A stretch of 64,000 nt of DNA. Source: Lamellibrachia columna. Taxonomy: Eukaryota; Annelida; Polychaeta; Sabellida; Siboglinidae. Positions 7,094 to 15,976 of this stretch are shown piece after piece. The notes beneath the pieces were generated by a model that made no database searches, was not told the origin of the DNA, and saw only the letters and a list, made by a program, of their open reading frames with translations. The position numbers were made by a program, and so were the translations under genes. The stretch's first letter is position 1, and each line of letters opens with the position of its first letter. The stretch is taken from positions 10,369,040 to 10,433,039 of the forward strand of contig OY759263.1 in NCBI GenBank assembly GCA_963662155.1, in the 5' to 3' direction.

Positions 7094-10000
7094 CTACACG
7101 TCCGTCGGACCCGTGCTCAAACCGTCCTCATGCACCACGCGTTTGGCGTAGAAGTAGGTGAGAGCCGCTCGTTCCTGCACGTACGTCATCACGGCCGATT
7201 TATACACCCGAAACCCGCGGTTCTTTCCGCTTCCACTCCGACGACTGGTGAGCACTTCCAGGAACGTCTCCTTATCGATGGTGTTGTGTCGTTTGCTCAG
7301 ACCTTTGGTGCTGTACTTGTCGGTGGATCCGAAACAATAGTACGTCTTGCTGCACAAACCTACGAACCCATCGCCCGACCATTCCACCTTGAACAGTCCC
7401 GGAGTTCTCTTGTCGAACGCTCGTCGCATCTTGCAGCACTCTTCGCTTCCGACCCACTGTCTGTTGGCGAGTCGACAGCGCACGTACTCGTCCCGATGCG
7501 CGTCGCAACATTCCGACGGGAGCCATTCGGATCGATGTCGAAAATAATGTTCTCGTAGTGCAGGGGTCACGAGGACATCGACTGACTCGGCTGCCAAGGC
7601 CAAATAGGCACTATCCGTATCCATCTCGCAGTATTGGAACAGAGGACGTTCCACGTATCTGTCGATGAAGTCGTAATAGAACTGCAGCATGCGCATCTTG
7701 GCGTACTGTAGAACGAAGAATCCCACGTGTATAGGTAAGGCATACGTCACTGTTCTCTTGCTCATCTCTATCTCGTACGCGTCGTCGATGACGACGTCGA
7801 GTTGTCGGAATCGTCGATTGTTGACCAGACGCGATGCCGCCTTCTCCGCGCAGTAGTTGACGTCACGATGTCGGTCCACGTTGGTGATGGTTTTTCCGTA
7901 GCCCGAGTTTCCCAGCAACTTCATGGTGTCCGCGATGATGGTCTTGTCGCTGTGAACGTCTCCCGCGCGTCTGGCCTCGGACACGGCATCGCCGAATCGA
8001 CGGAAGCACGGAATCGGATCGTATTCGACGACCTGATAGACGTGTAACACCTCGAGTCCGTGGTCCAGATACCATTGCAACAGAGGCGTGGCGAGCAGTA
8101 TCTTATTACCGTAATAACTACCCACGAGCATGCGTCTCGGAGTCGTCATGATGTTGTGCTCTTCGGCGTATCGACGCATGAACGGACCGAGATCCTCACG
8201 TACCAGACTGATGTTCTTGAACACGGGCTGCATCTCGGCAAAGTGATCGCGCAGTTCTTCAGGCACACAAATGTCACACTCGATCATGCCGAACACGGTT
8301 CCGTCACGCACGTCGCTCAGGATCTGTTGTTGAGTCATCGTCCACTGAACGCGTCGACGTCGTCGTGGAAATGCGGCGTCCAGACATCGTTTTACGTGAG
8401 GCTCTCGTCTCATCTTTTTCCACTCGCATTCCCACAGTTCGACAACCTTGACGAAGTGACGTAGGTAGGCGGTGGTCTTTCGGGTCTCGACGAGCAGTTC
8501 GGTCATGGTTTTCCCGTTGATGGAATTGACCTCTTCTCGATTACACGAGCAACCGTGGAAAAAGCACCCTTGGAACTGATAAGCCGTCTTCGTCTCGCTG
8601 CACCAGCCGTCCACTCGATGTTTACCTATCCGTTTCTCTCGTCCGTTGGTCTGATGTCGTATGGAAAGTCCCGTACGTTCGGATTCCCACGTCAGCCATT
8701 CCGAAGCCATCTGTCCGTACAGCTGAGCCGATTCGGGTCGGAAGTCGTTCTCAAAGCGTCGTCGCGTGTACCATCCCGTGGGCATGTCTTGCATGAGCGA
8801 CCATAGGTACAGTGCGTTCGCGTCGTATCCGACGATCGATCGACACGGATGAGACGCCTCTCCGTGTTCGTTCTGACGTAGCGTGGTGACCCCTTTCTCG
8901 TGATAGCGGTGAAATATGATCGAAGGACCACCGCAAATGTTGTCTTTGACGAGATCGTGCAGATCTTTGTGTTTCTCGTTGAAGATGGTAAAGTAGGTCT
9001 TCTCGGGAAGGTCGTTGAACAGATACAGCAAGGTCAGACCCGGTACACTGATGCCTTGCTTGAACATGTCTATTCCACGCTGCTGATAGAAGTCAAACTG
9101 TCGGTCGACGGCCTGCAGAAAGGGAACCACGTCCCTGTTGTTATACCAGACGAGAAAGTCGCGCAACGTCGACATGCCGTTGTCGCGCCACGCCTCCTGA
9201 CAACTGACGTAGTCCTCGTCGGAAATACCTTCGTTCTTCAGTCGACTGAAGAAGGCCTCTTTCGGAGGTAGAACGGTATCGTCGAGCTTCTCCAATCGAT
9301 CCATGTACTCGTACGGGAAATGACCTTTCGTCACCTCGCATCCGTATGCTTTCAGATACTTGGCGTAACTGAATCCGGGAGCTAGGTAGTTGGTCATGTC
9401 TAGGAATTTCAACTGATCCGTCGAAAGACACATGAAAGTGTTGTTGCGCTTGATGACGAAAAAAGATCCGCTCTCTTCTTCTTCTTCTTCTTCTTCTTCT
9501 TGTCGTCTCTCTTCTCTCTCCTCTGTCTTTGCAACTGCTAGGAAGTAGGGCACGAGGAACTGTTTGACGACATTGAGATCGTACTGACCCGAATTTAACC
9601 CGATGACGGGTAACTGACGCATCCATCCATACAGTTGCCACATCAGCTTTTTGTACGGATTTTTTGTACGTCGACGTCGACTTTTCTTGTCGTTGGCCGC
9701 TCTCGTAGTCTCCTCTTGCTCGTCCCATTGCGTCAATTTGATCGCGAGTTGGTCCATCACGTTCTCGTACGAGTCTTTGATGCAGTCGTACGCGGCGTTG
9801 CTCATCGTCATCAGAATGGCCATCATGTCAATCATCAACTTGTTGGAGTCTCCGTTCGTGACGAGACATGTCACTCGTTCGTGTCCCGGTACGTTTGAGG
9901 CCACGCTGACGCTCAGTGGAACGTGACGCGCGATCCATCGAACCTCGCTGTCGGAGGGAAGGTGTTCGGTGTCGAACCAACATTCAAAATCAAAAGTGGC

Positions 10001-11563
10001 TCTGTACGGGTAGTACCGCAACGACTCATTCACTCGGATGTTCTCGTCGTCCAGTTGTTCGAATATCGACGGCGTGGAATGGTACACGCCTCCTGGAAAG
10101 ACTCGACGTACAGAACCCGCACACGTACTCTCGTGTACACGTAGGTTCCATGTGCGTTTCCACAACGAGTTGCACGTTCGACATCTGTACGAGTGACAGT
10201 ACATGCGTACATCGCTGATGAAGGAGAAATGCGTCTCGTGAAGGTTGAGGTAGAGCGTGGTAGGGTATTTACAGATCGATCGACGGATGAGTTCGGCGGT
10301 TGGTCGTTCATCGTCGTCGTTCTCGTTCGGTTTTACGAGACTGTACACGCACACGTTCGTCTGGAACGCGGTCTCGACACGATAGAGGTCTTTCACCGAA
10401 ACTCCGGCAAATTTCTCCATGGGTACACCGTCTTGAGCATACGTCTCGTACAGCGTCTTCACAGCTGGCTTCAACCGACGTACGTCGCATCCTTGTTGTA
10501 GAGCCAGACATCGAAAGAGACACAGGTTATCTCCGTACCGTCTGCCGTGGATGGGATCCGCTTCCAATCCGACGACTGCTTTGTTCTTCTTAATGTAGAC
10601 CGGAAGGGGTATCATTCCCACGCATCCTATCGGATGGTCGATGATGCGATTGACAAAAAAAGTGGCGTTTGTCACAAGCTCGCACACCCACGCAGAATCA
10701 GGTCTTTGATTGATAGCCCATTGCAAGACGTCGGCTTCTCGGATTCGTTCCAGAAACTCGTCAAAGTCCTTGCTGTTGGCTATGAGACTGGGTTCATCCA
10801 GGTACCGTCCGCAACAGTTACAAGACGCGTGATAATACCTGTATCGATCCGTGTTCTTGTTCCTCAACACGAATGCGTAACTGAGGTTAATCTTGAAGGC
10901 GGTGGTCTGTTCCTGGAACACGTTCCTCAACGGTGCTTCTAGAACGATCGTGTCTAGTGTCGTTAATCTGTAATTGTACCTACTCTGGAGAGGACCTCTC
11001 GCCACGCATGTTCTTATGGAGGACCAGTGCTCCCGAACGACGTCTAACAAGTTCGTCGACAGAGCGTCTGGGAAGGGAAGAAGCTCGGGTGGATCAACGG
11101 GGTCTTCGTCGGTGACTAGCGGGTGATGAGCTGGTAGTGGTGGTGATGGTGGTGGTGATGGTTGTGTTGGCACGCACACGTGTTTGCTCAAATAGTCACG
11201 TCTGACAAAATTCTTTCCACATTCGTCACACGTGAATGTCTTTCTTTTCTTTTTTTTAAGACGACATGTTGTTCTTACGTGATGTCGTAGATCGTTCCAT
11301 CTTTCAAACGTCGCTTCGCATTTACACGAGAATTTTGTTTTCTTCGCACAAGAGGGGTCTTCTAAACGAACACCAGAGGATGCTATCGAATAAGAATGTT
11401 CGTTCTCAGATGGGTGACTCTCTGAGGGGTCTTCTAAACGAACACCAGAGGATGCTATCGAATAAGAATGTTCGTTCTCGGATGGGTGACTCTCTAAGTG
11501 ACTTCGTAGAGCCGCATACGATTCGAGAGCGAGTCCACAGTGACGACATAGATGACGTTTCAT
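7094..11563 (-). CDS. POLB: Protein-primed DNA polymerase B with zinc fingers, OTU-like and endonuclease-like domains
   Basis: The element's replicase has about 1490 aa. In order it shows C2H2-type fingers (CRHCGLALESYAALRSHLESH; CDECGKNFVRRDYLSKHV), an OTU-like segment (GDNLCLFRCLA with Cys near 358; HETHFSFI with His near 456), a further Cys finger, and exonuclease motifs DFECWF (near 535) and GLNSGQYDLNVV (near 670). Polymerase motif A (GYDANALYLWSL, near 925), an inserted endonuclease-like block (VDGWCSETKTAYQFQGC, near 1005), motif B (LLGNSGYGK, near 1230), motif C (EMDTDSAY, near 1327) and SKTYYCFG follow. The frame also opens with an ATG at 11596, but the TATA box at 11611-11620 is so close that transcription probably starts after it, so Met 11563 is chosen. 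A 24-aa duplication lies between the first two fingers. Confidence 0.93.
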   Translation of the reverse strand: MKRHLCRHCGLALESYAALRSHLESHPSENEHSYSIASSGVRLEDPSESHPSENEHSYSIASSGVRLEDPSCAKKTKFSCKCEATFERWNDLRHHVRTTCRLKKKKRKTFTCDECGKNFVRRDYLSKHVCVPTQPSPPPSPPLPAHHPLVTDEDPVDPPELLPFPDALSTNLLDVVREHWSSIRTCVARGPLQSRYNYRLTTLDTIVLEAPLRNVFQEQTTAFKINLSYAFVLRNKNTDRYRYYHASCNCCGRYLDEPSLIANSKDFDEFLERIREADVLQWAINQRPDSAWVCELVTNATFFVNRIIDHPIGCVGMIPLPVYIKKNKAVVGLEADPIHGRRYGDNLCLFRCLALQQGCDVRRLKPAVKTLYETYAQDGVPMEKFAGVSVKDLYRVETAFQTNVCVYSLVKPNENDDDERPTAELIRRSICKYPTTLYLNLHETHFSFISDVRMYCHSYRCRTCNSLWKRTWNLRVHESTCAGSVRRVFPGGVYHSTPSIFEQLDDENIRVNESLRYYPYRATFDFECWFDTEHLPSDSEVRWIARHVPLSVSVASNVPGHERVTCLVTNGDSNKLMIDMMAILMTMSNAAYDCIKDSYENVMDQLAIKLTQWDEQEETTRAANDKKSRRRRTKNPYKKLMWQLYGWMRQLPVIGLNSGQYDLNVVKQFLVPYFLAVAKTEEREERRQEEEEEEEEESGSFFVIKRNNTFMCLSTDQLKFLDMTNYLAPGFSYAKYLKAYGCEVTKGHFPYEYMDRLEKLDDTVLPPKEAFFSRLKNEGISDEDYVSCQEAWRDNGMSTLRDFLVWYNNRDVVPFLQAVDRQFDFYQQRGIDMFKQGISVPGLTLLYLFNDLPEKTYFTIFNEKHKDLHDLVKDNICGGPSIIFHRYHEKGVTTLRQNEHGEASHPCRSIVGYDANALYLWSLMQDMPTGWYTRRRFENDFRPESAQLYGQMASEWLTWESERTGLSIRHQTNGREKRIGKHRVDGWCSETKTAYQFQGCFFHGCSCNREEVNSINGKTMTELLVETRKTTAYLRHFVKVVELWECEWKKMRREPHVKRCLDAAFPRRRRRVQWTMTQQQILSDVRDGTVFGMIECDICVPEELRDHFAEMQPVFKNISLVREDLGPFMRRYAEEHNIMTTPRRMLVGSYYGNKILLATPLLQWYLDHGLEVLHVYQVVEYDPIPCFRRFGDAVSEARRAGDVHSDKTIIADTMKLLGNSGYGKTITNVDRHRDVNYCAEKAASRLVNNRRFRQLDVVIDDAYEIEMSKRTVTYALPIHVGFFVLQYAKMRMLQFYYDFIDRYVERPLFQYCEMDTDSAYLALAAESVDVLVTPALREHYFRHRSEWLPSECCDAHRDEYVRCRLANRQWVGSEECCKMRRAFDKRTPGLFKVEWSGDGFVGLCSKTYYCFGSTDKYSTKGLSKRHNTIDKETFLEVLTSRRSGSGKNRGFRVYKSAVMTYVQERAALTYFYAKRVVHEDGLSTGPTDV
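11352..11495. repeat. 72-bp in-frame tandem duplication in the polymerase N-terminus
   Basis: The two units (11352-11423 and 11424-11495) differ by a single silent base. Each adds 24 residues (ESHPSENEHSYS..) between the first zinc finger and the Cys/Lys-rich segment. Confidence 0.95.
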
Positions 11564-11610
11564 GATACCAACGACGTATCTACAACTGACAGACATTGAC
11601 TCTCGTTATA

Positions 11611-11620
11611 ACATATATAC
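11611..11620 (-). promoter_or_regulatory. TATA-like element for polymerase B
   Basis: The minus strand reads GTATATATGT, 15-24 nt before ATG 11596 and about 50 nt before ATG 11563. Confidence 0.5.
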
Positions 11621-11639
11621 GATTCAGAACCGTTCGTTA

Positions 11640-11880
11640 TTTATTAAATATTCGAGAGAACGTTCGTTATACAAACGACACCAAGACCGTACGGTGGCGT
11701 TCTCAAACGGACGAACAAACGATATCAAGACCGTAAGGTGGCGACGTCTGATGGATGGATGGATATTCGTTATGTAAACGACACCAACACCGTACGGTGG
11801 CGACCTCAAACGAACGAACAAACGATATCAAGACCGTACGGTGGCGACATCTGATGGATGGATGGATATTCGTTATGTAA
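11640..11880. repeat. Iterated palindromic sites upstream of polymerase B
   Basis: A block of about 103 bp is present twice (about 11666-11768 and 11769-11871). Each block holds two copies of the 10-bp palindrome ACCGTACGGT followed by GGCG, at 11686, 11730 (one mismatch), 11789 and 11833, spaced 44, 59 and 44 bp. The blocks also share GATGGATGGATGGATATTC. The arrangement looks like a set of binding sites for a dimeric protein next to the polymerase promoter. Confidence 0.75.
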
Positions 11881-12475
11881 ACGACACTGCTACATCAACA
11901 CAAAGCGGGTATGTTGTTCAGAATTACTTTGAAAAAAAACAAGCGGTACATTTCGCAGTGAGTTAAGGCGAATATTACACTTTCGTGAAACGGAAACGGT
12001 TTAATACAGTCATTTATTGAGGAAGCGACTCACAAGAAGGCGATATCGAACGAACTGCGAGTTCCTTTCGTTAAACAAAATTCCTTCAGAGGTTTCTTTA
12101 CGATAAAGAGGACTGACAGCTCACACTATATATATATATAATTCTTTACGAGGGATGATAAAGAATCTACGAAGAATTTCTACAACGCATCATATTTGTT
12201 TCATTTTTTTTATTTATATATATATAATTCTTTACGAGGGATGATAAAGAATCTACGAAGAATTTCTACAACGCATCATATTTTGTTTCATTTTTTTATT
12301 ATGTTGTAATAATGTCATACACATATACGATTCGACTTATAGATGATGATAATGATGATGATGCTGGGTTTATGGATCTTTATGATCTCGACAGTGACCC
12401 CTAGCTTACGATCTGTTATCGATACGGCAGTGGCTAGTATATGAATAACTTGTGGGCTGTTAACCACGACAGAGG
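11881..12475. repeat. Non-coding spacer with 86-bp tandem duplication
   Basis: No gene is seen. Two near-identical 86-bp units (about 12130-12215 and 12216-12301) each contain ATTCTTTA, a 10-nt gap and TAAAGAAT, which can form an 8-bp stem, next to TATATATA runs. A short GATGAT run follows at 12342-12362. Confidence 0.75.
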
Positions 12476-12566
12476 TTAGGTAATGTTGATGATTATAAGT
12501 CTTTTTCGTAAATGTATATATATATCAACATAACAAAAAACAATATATTCACGAATTTTCATTTCT

Positions 12567-12845
12567 ACAGAAACGGTTATAATGTTCGTTTCTACAAAGT
12601 ATGTTTCTACAACGGTTATAATGTTCGTTTCTACAACGGTTATAATGTTCGTTTCTACAACGGTTATAATGTTCGTTTCTACAACGGTTATAATGTTCGT
12701 TTCTACAACGGTTATAATGTTCGTTTCTACAACGGTTATAATGTTCGTTTCTACAACGGTTATAATGTTCGTTTCTACAACGGTTATAATGTTCGTTTCT
12801 ACAAAGTTCGTTTCTACAACGGTTATAATGTTCGTTTCTACAGTG
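12567..12845. repeat. 24-bp minisatellite (about 11 copies)
   Basis: The unit AACGGTTATAATGTTCGTTT plus CTAC repeats nearly perfectly, with two shortened units at the edges (12597-12612 and 12800-12818). Long open frames across it are caused by the 24-bp period. The array ends at the stop codon of the spliced gene that starts further right. Confidence 0.95.
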
Positions 12846-14028
12846 ATTCCAACTGAAGGTGTCGGCGAACTCCCTTCTGCCAATCCGTCGATGTTATAGT
12901 GACGGCTACGTCCTGGCATACGTTGTGAGTTGCCCTCTCGAGTGTCAAACGACTGTTTTGACGTTCGAGCGTGATCTTACGACCTATCACCTCTTCGAGG
13001 ATGACATCGCAGACCTCCTGCGTCATGTCTTCGTTTGGTGTACGCGGTTTAAACACAGCCGGAGTATCGTGCGGTGACACAATAACGGTGGTGTCTGGTA
13101 GAACGAACAATACCGGCATCTCGTCATCCGTCGAATCGGAACCATCGTCTTCCGGTTGTGGCGATGAAGGCGATGAAGTCGTCGATCTCTCTATAGAACT
13201 CACGTCATCGATCGGGTTTTTAGCTCCCGGTTGGGTGGTGATCGTTGGATGCATGAAGGCCTCCGTCTCATCGTCTGTCGTCTCCTCTCTCGCCACCTCC
13301 TCCCTGATGTGTTGCAAACCAGCCTGCAATCGTATCATCGCTGATCTCTTTGCTCTCGGCGCTATCCAACTCGGTGTTGCAAAGACGACTTCGTCGTCGT
13401 CACTCGACGGTGCCTTCCTCTTGTACACGTCGTACGCATCTTTGACACGTGCCGTCTTCTTGTATGCGTCTCTGATGCGCTGCAAACCACTCTAGTGAAC
13501 AGAAAAAGATTAGTACATATATGAACCGTATTGTTCAATTAATAACTCTCTCACCTTATCTTTCACTCTGTGTCGCCACTGTATACTATTACACGTTGAC
13601 ATTACTTCTATACCCGTCCAACTCACGACATGCAAGATCGTGCTGTCTGAAGGCATATCACTCTCTGAATCTAAATTCGCTATACGAGCCATCTCAGAAC
13701 ACGCGTATTCCGCAGCAGCTTTCTCTACAGCCTGGTTAAATTGTTGTTCGTTATACATACTTTCAGCGCGATTGGCTATTCCATCTATTCGACGCACCAT
13801 TTCCATACAGCTATTGCTGTCGTCGTCGTCGCTGCCGCCACTGTCACCGCTGCTTACTACAACGGATCTGTCCTCCTCCTCCTCTATCTTAGAAGAAGAA
13901 GAAGAAGAGAATAAATCATTGCAGCTATTATCCTCTAACCACTTTCTCACCTTTTTGTTTCCATCAACAGCGGTGGTAGCAGCGGCGGCGGCGGCGGGCG
14001 CATCGACGACGGTGGTTGCAGCTTCGTT
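12838..14028 (-). CDS. Spliced accessory gene of unknown function (three downstream exons)
   Basis: Three minus-strand exons join in one frame: 14028-13951, 13887-13555 and 13491-12838. Both introns (13950-13888 and 13554-13492) are 63 bp, phase 0, and start AAG|GTGAGA. The second ends with a TACTAAT branch site, a pyrimidine tract and CTAG; the first ends with (TTC)n-TAAG. The product is Ala/Thr-rich, then very acidic (Glu/Asp/Ser runs), then has helical segments (EQQFNQAVEKAAAEYACSEM; RIRDAYKKTARVKDAYDVYK), then Ser/Pro/Asp-rich disorder and a C-terminal helical part ending near LQLESL. No family is recognised. The first exon begins after a good acceptor (TTTGTTGACAG), so the true start is further upstream, possibly in the RPA-like gene. 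Without splicing, the middle part would stop at 13510. Confidence 0.6.
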
Positions 14029-14040
14029 CTGTCAACAAAG

Positions 14041-14496
14041 TTACATGATATTAATCTCCTCCGTAATGTAGTTTACGTACTCTCCGGTCACGCGCTTCCT
14101 GATCACAACCGCGACCTGACTGCCTCGCAGTGTCGACATCGACTCGTAGCGTTGTTCGTCCGTGTCCATCAGCTCGTAATCGTTTGCTGTGAAACCTAGA
14201 ATTTTGACAGCATTCGTGTCAAAACAACTACACCAGCATTCGCGCCCGGTACTGTCTGTTAGCAGTATGCGCAGAACGAATCTGTTCACGTGTTCATGCT
14301 GGTAGCCGTGCACTGCGCAGACGTGGTTGGTGAGACGTTTGGGGCATTTAGTGCAAGAGCTGTAAAACACGTATTTATTTTGAACGCCGAGGGCCACTAC
14401 TGTTAAAGGTTGCGCAAACACATACCGACCACCGCTTACCTCGTCTTGTAACTTCGTCAAAGTCATGTCGACGCAGATCGGATTTGAAGCAGTCAT
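14041..14496 (-). CDS. RPA70-like single-stranded-DNA-binding protein (zinc-ribbon OB-fold)
   Basis: The 151-aa product (MTASNPICVDM..) starts at the first ATG, 64 nt after TATATAAA at 14560-14567. The layout matches the C-terminal DNA-binding domain of replication protein A large subunits: a beta segment (GRYVFAQPLTVVALGV), a zinc ribbon embedded in the OB-fold (YSSCTKCPKRL, then CAVHG; ligands C-x2-C..C-x2-H), FVLRILLTDSTGRECWCSCFD, AVKILGFTANDYELM, and a last strand (GSQVAVVIRKRVTGEYVNYI). In RPA this domain binds single-stranded DNA, so a replication role beside the protein-primed polymerase is likely. It ends at TAA 14041-14043, 12 nt before a splice acceptor of the next gene; alternative splicing could replace its last residues with the downstream exons. 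Assignment is by pattern, not by search. Confidence 0.68.
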   Translation of the reverse strand: MTASNPICVDMTLTKLQDEVSGGRYVFAQPLTVVALGVQNKYVFYSSCTKCPKRLTNHVCAVHGYQHEHVNRFVLRILLTDSTGRECWCSCFDTNAVKILGFTANDYELMDTDEQRYESMSTLRGSQVAVVIRKRVTGEYVNYITEEINIM

Positions 14497-14559
14497 CTTT
14501 GAAGTCGAGTAGAATCGCTTGAAAATAATTGTGATAACTAGACTAGCGTTGCTGCTGTG

Positions 14560-14567
14560 TTTATATA
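14560..14567 (-). promoter_or_regulatory. TATA box of the RPA-like gene
   Basis: TATATAAA on the minus strand, 64 nt before ATG 14496 and the nearest such motif. Confidence 0.65.
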
Positions 14568-15038
14568 GGCCCTTACCAGCTGTTGACAACGCTATTGCGA
14601 CGCAACGCGTGATGCTTTCACAGGCACAAACGAGTTCGGACTGGTTCTGGTGTTTTTGCTATTGCAAAACAGCGCGTGATGCGGGAATCGGGTTGCAAGT
14701 CACGTGATGTTTTCCCGATGCCTGGTTGCAATCTCACATCCGCGTTACATCAGACCCATTTTTTACCTGCTGGTGAATTCGAGTGAACTTTCTTAGTTGT
14801 ATAAGTAACTCCCGAGCGTATTCTGACTCCTTCGATTGTCGTAGGTTAAAGCACCCCAAAAACCCTCTGTACTTCTCACTCATTCCGTCAATTGTCTCTC
14901 TCCCGTGTTAAAACACGCATTCACTACATTACATAAACGAGTGCTGTCACCTCTATTTTTTGTCCGTTCGTCAGACGGTCTTATCCGTCAAGTCTATAGA
15001 TAGAACTCCCGTCGCATTCTCGTCAACAATATTTCCCC
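14568..15038. promoter_or_regulatory. Divergent intergenic region between the leftward and rightward accessory genes
   Basis: No gene is seen. Two TATA boxes face outwards at its edges. The segment CGCGTGATGC occurs twice (near 14607 and 14673), each copy preceded by GCTATTGC. The region probably holds shared control sites for early genes; this is inferred from position. Confidence 0.5.
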
Positions 15039-15046
15039 TATATATA
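15039..15046 (+). promoter_or_regulatory. TATA box of the rightward spliced gene
   Basis: TATATATA 61 nt before the first ATG (15107) on the plus strand. Confidence 0.6.
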
Positions 15047-15106
15047 CCACTCCCGTCGTGTTGTCGTCATCATCGTCAACATACCGTCATCCATTTCAAT
15101 TCCGCG

Positions 15107-15976
15107 ATGGCAGTGTTTTATCAATATATGGTGAAGGAGAAGATCTTGCGTCGTATACTGAGAGAAAGAGTCAATATAGAGATCGATCTTCGGTGAGTTT
15201 ATTTCTAATCTATAATGATATGTTGTTTTCTTATCTTCAATACTTTGTCGTTGCAAAACTTTAAGAGAGGAGGTATTAGTTGCAACGTATCAATACATAA
15301 AATGTTACTTTGTGACTGTAAAGATCGTGCATCTTGCGACTCGAGAAAAATTCGATACACAGACCGATCTTCGGTGAGTTTATTTCTAGTCTATAATGAT
15401 ATGTTGTTTTCTTGTATTCAATACTTTATCGTTGCAAAACTTTAAGAGAGGAGTTGCAGAGTTGTCTTCGGTAAGTTTATTTTTAGTCTATAATGATGTG
15501 TTGATTTATTCGACTATATCTCATTTTCTTGCAGCGCTCACTGTCATCAATGGTGTAGTGTAATGGAGGAATTGAAGAAAGTAACTCTCGAACGTGCTGT
15601 CATGATCCAAGTCAAAGAAATGACGGCGAAATGGGAACTGCGGCGAGCACAGCAGATACGCGCAGCCTCGTTGGGTGATGAAATCACCCAACTCAGGCGC
15701 GCCCGGTCACTCTGGCCACCGATTATGAGTGAACTCACATCGAAGTTCTCATACAAAAAAAAAGGTTGCAAAAAAGTGTTGGTGAAAGAAGAAGAAGATT
15801 GGACGGCTCAGTGTGATTCAAATGCTCTGATACAAGAGGCAGAGGGTTGGGTAACCGACGACGACGACAACGACGACGGCGGAGCCGCCGCTGCTCCGGC
15901 TCCGATTCAGCGACCGCCCTTGCAAATGCGGCGTCGTCGAGGTCGTCGCGGCGAGCCGCTTTACATTCGCTTTTGA
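15107..15976 (+). CDS. Rightward two-exon accessory gene, basic C-terminus, function unknown
   Basis: Exon 1 (15107-15192) encodes MAVFYQYMVKEKILRRI.. and stops two bases into intron 1 if unspliced. Its donor (CTTCG|GTGAGT) pairs with the acceptor TTTTCTTGCAG at 15534. The join restores one frame (..DLR-AHCHQWCSV-MEELKKV..) through to the stop at 15974-15976, giving about 175 aa. The protein is helical in the middle (LERAVMIQVKEMTAKWELRR), has an acidic Asp run (about residue 135), an Ala/Pro linker and an arginine-rich tail (RRRRGRRGEPLYIRF), which suggests nuclear or nucleic-acid contact. No family is recognised. It is the only recognised plus-strand gene of the element. The 342-bp intron contains two more copies of the donor region. 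Confidence 0.62.
15183..15480. repeat. Splice-donor segment present three times in the intron
   Basis: A block starting CTTCGGTGAGTTTATTTCTA.. and running to GTTGCAAAACTTTAAGAGAGG occurs at about 15188-15272 and 15369-15452. A third, shorter and more diverged copy starts at 15466 (CTTCGGTAAGTTTATTTTTA). Each copy preserves a strong 5' splice site (15193, 15373 and 15471). Confidence 0.85.

Noticed and set aside
12476..12919. CRISPR-like array (regular 24-bp repeats)
   Set aside because: Units are directly adjacent without spacers and lie in eukaryotic DNA; it is a minisatellite.
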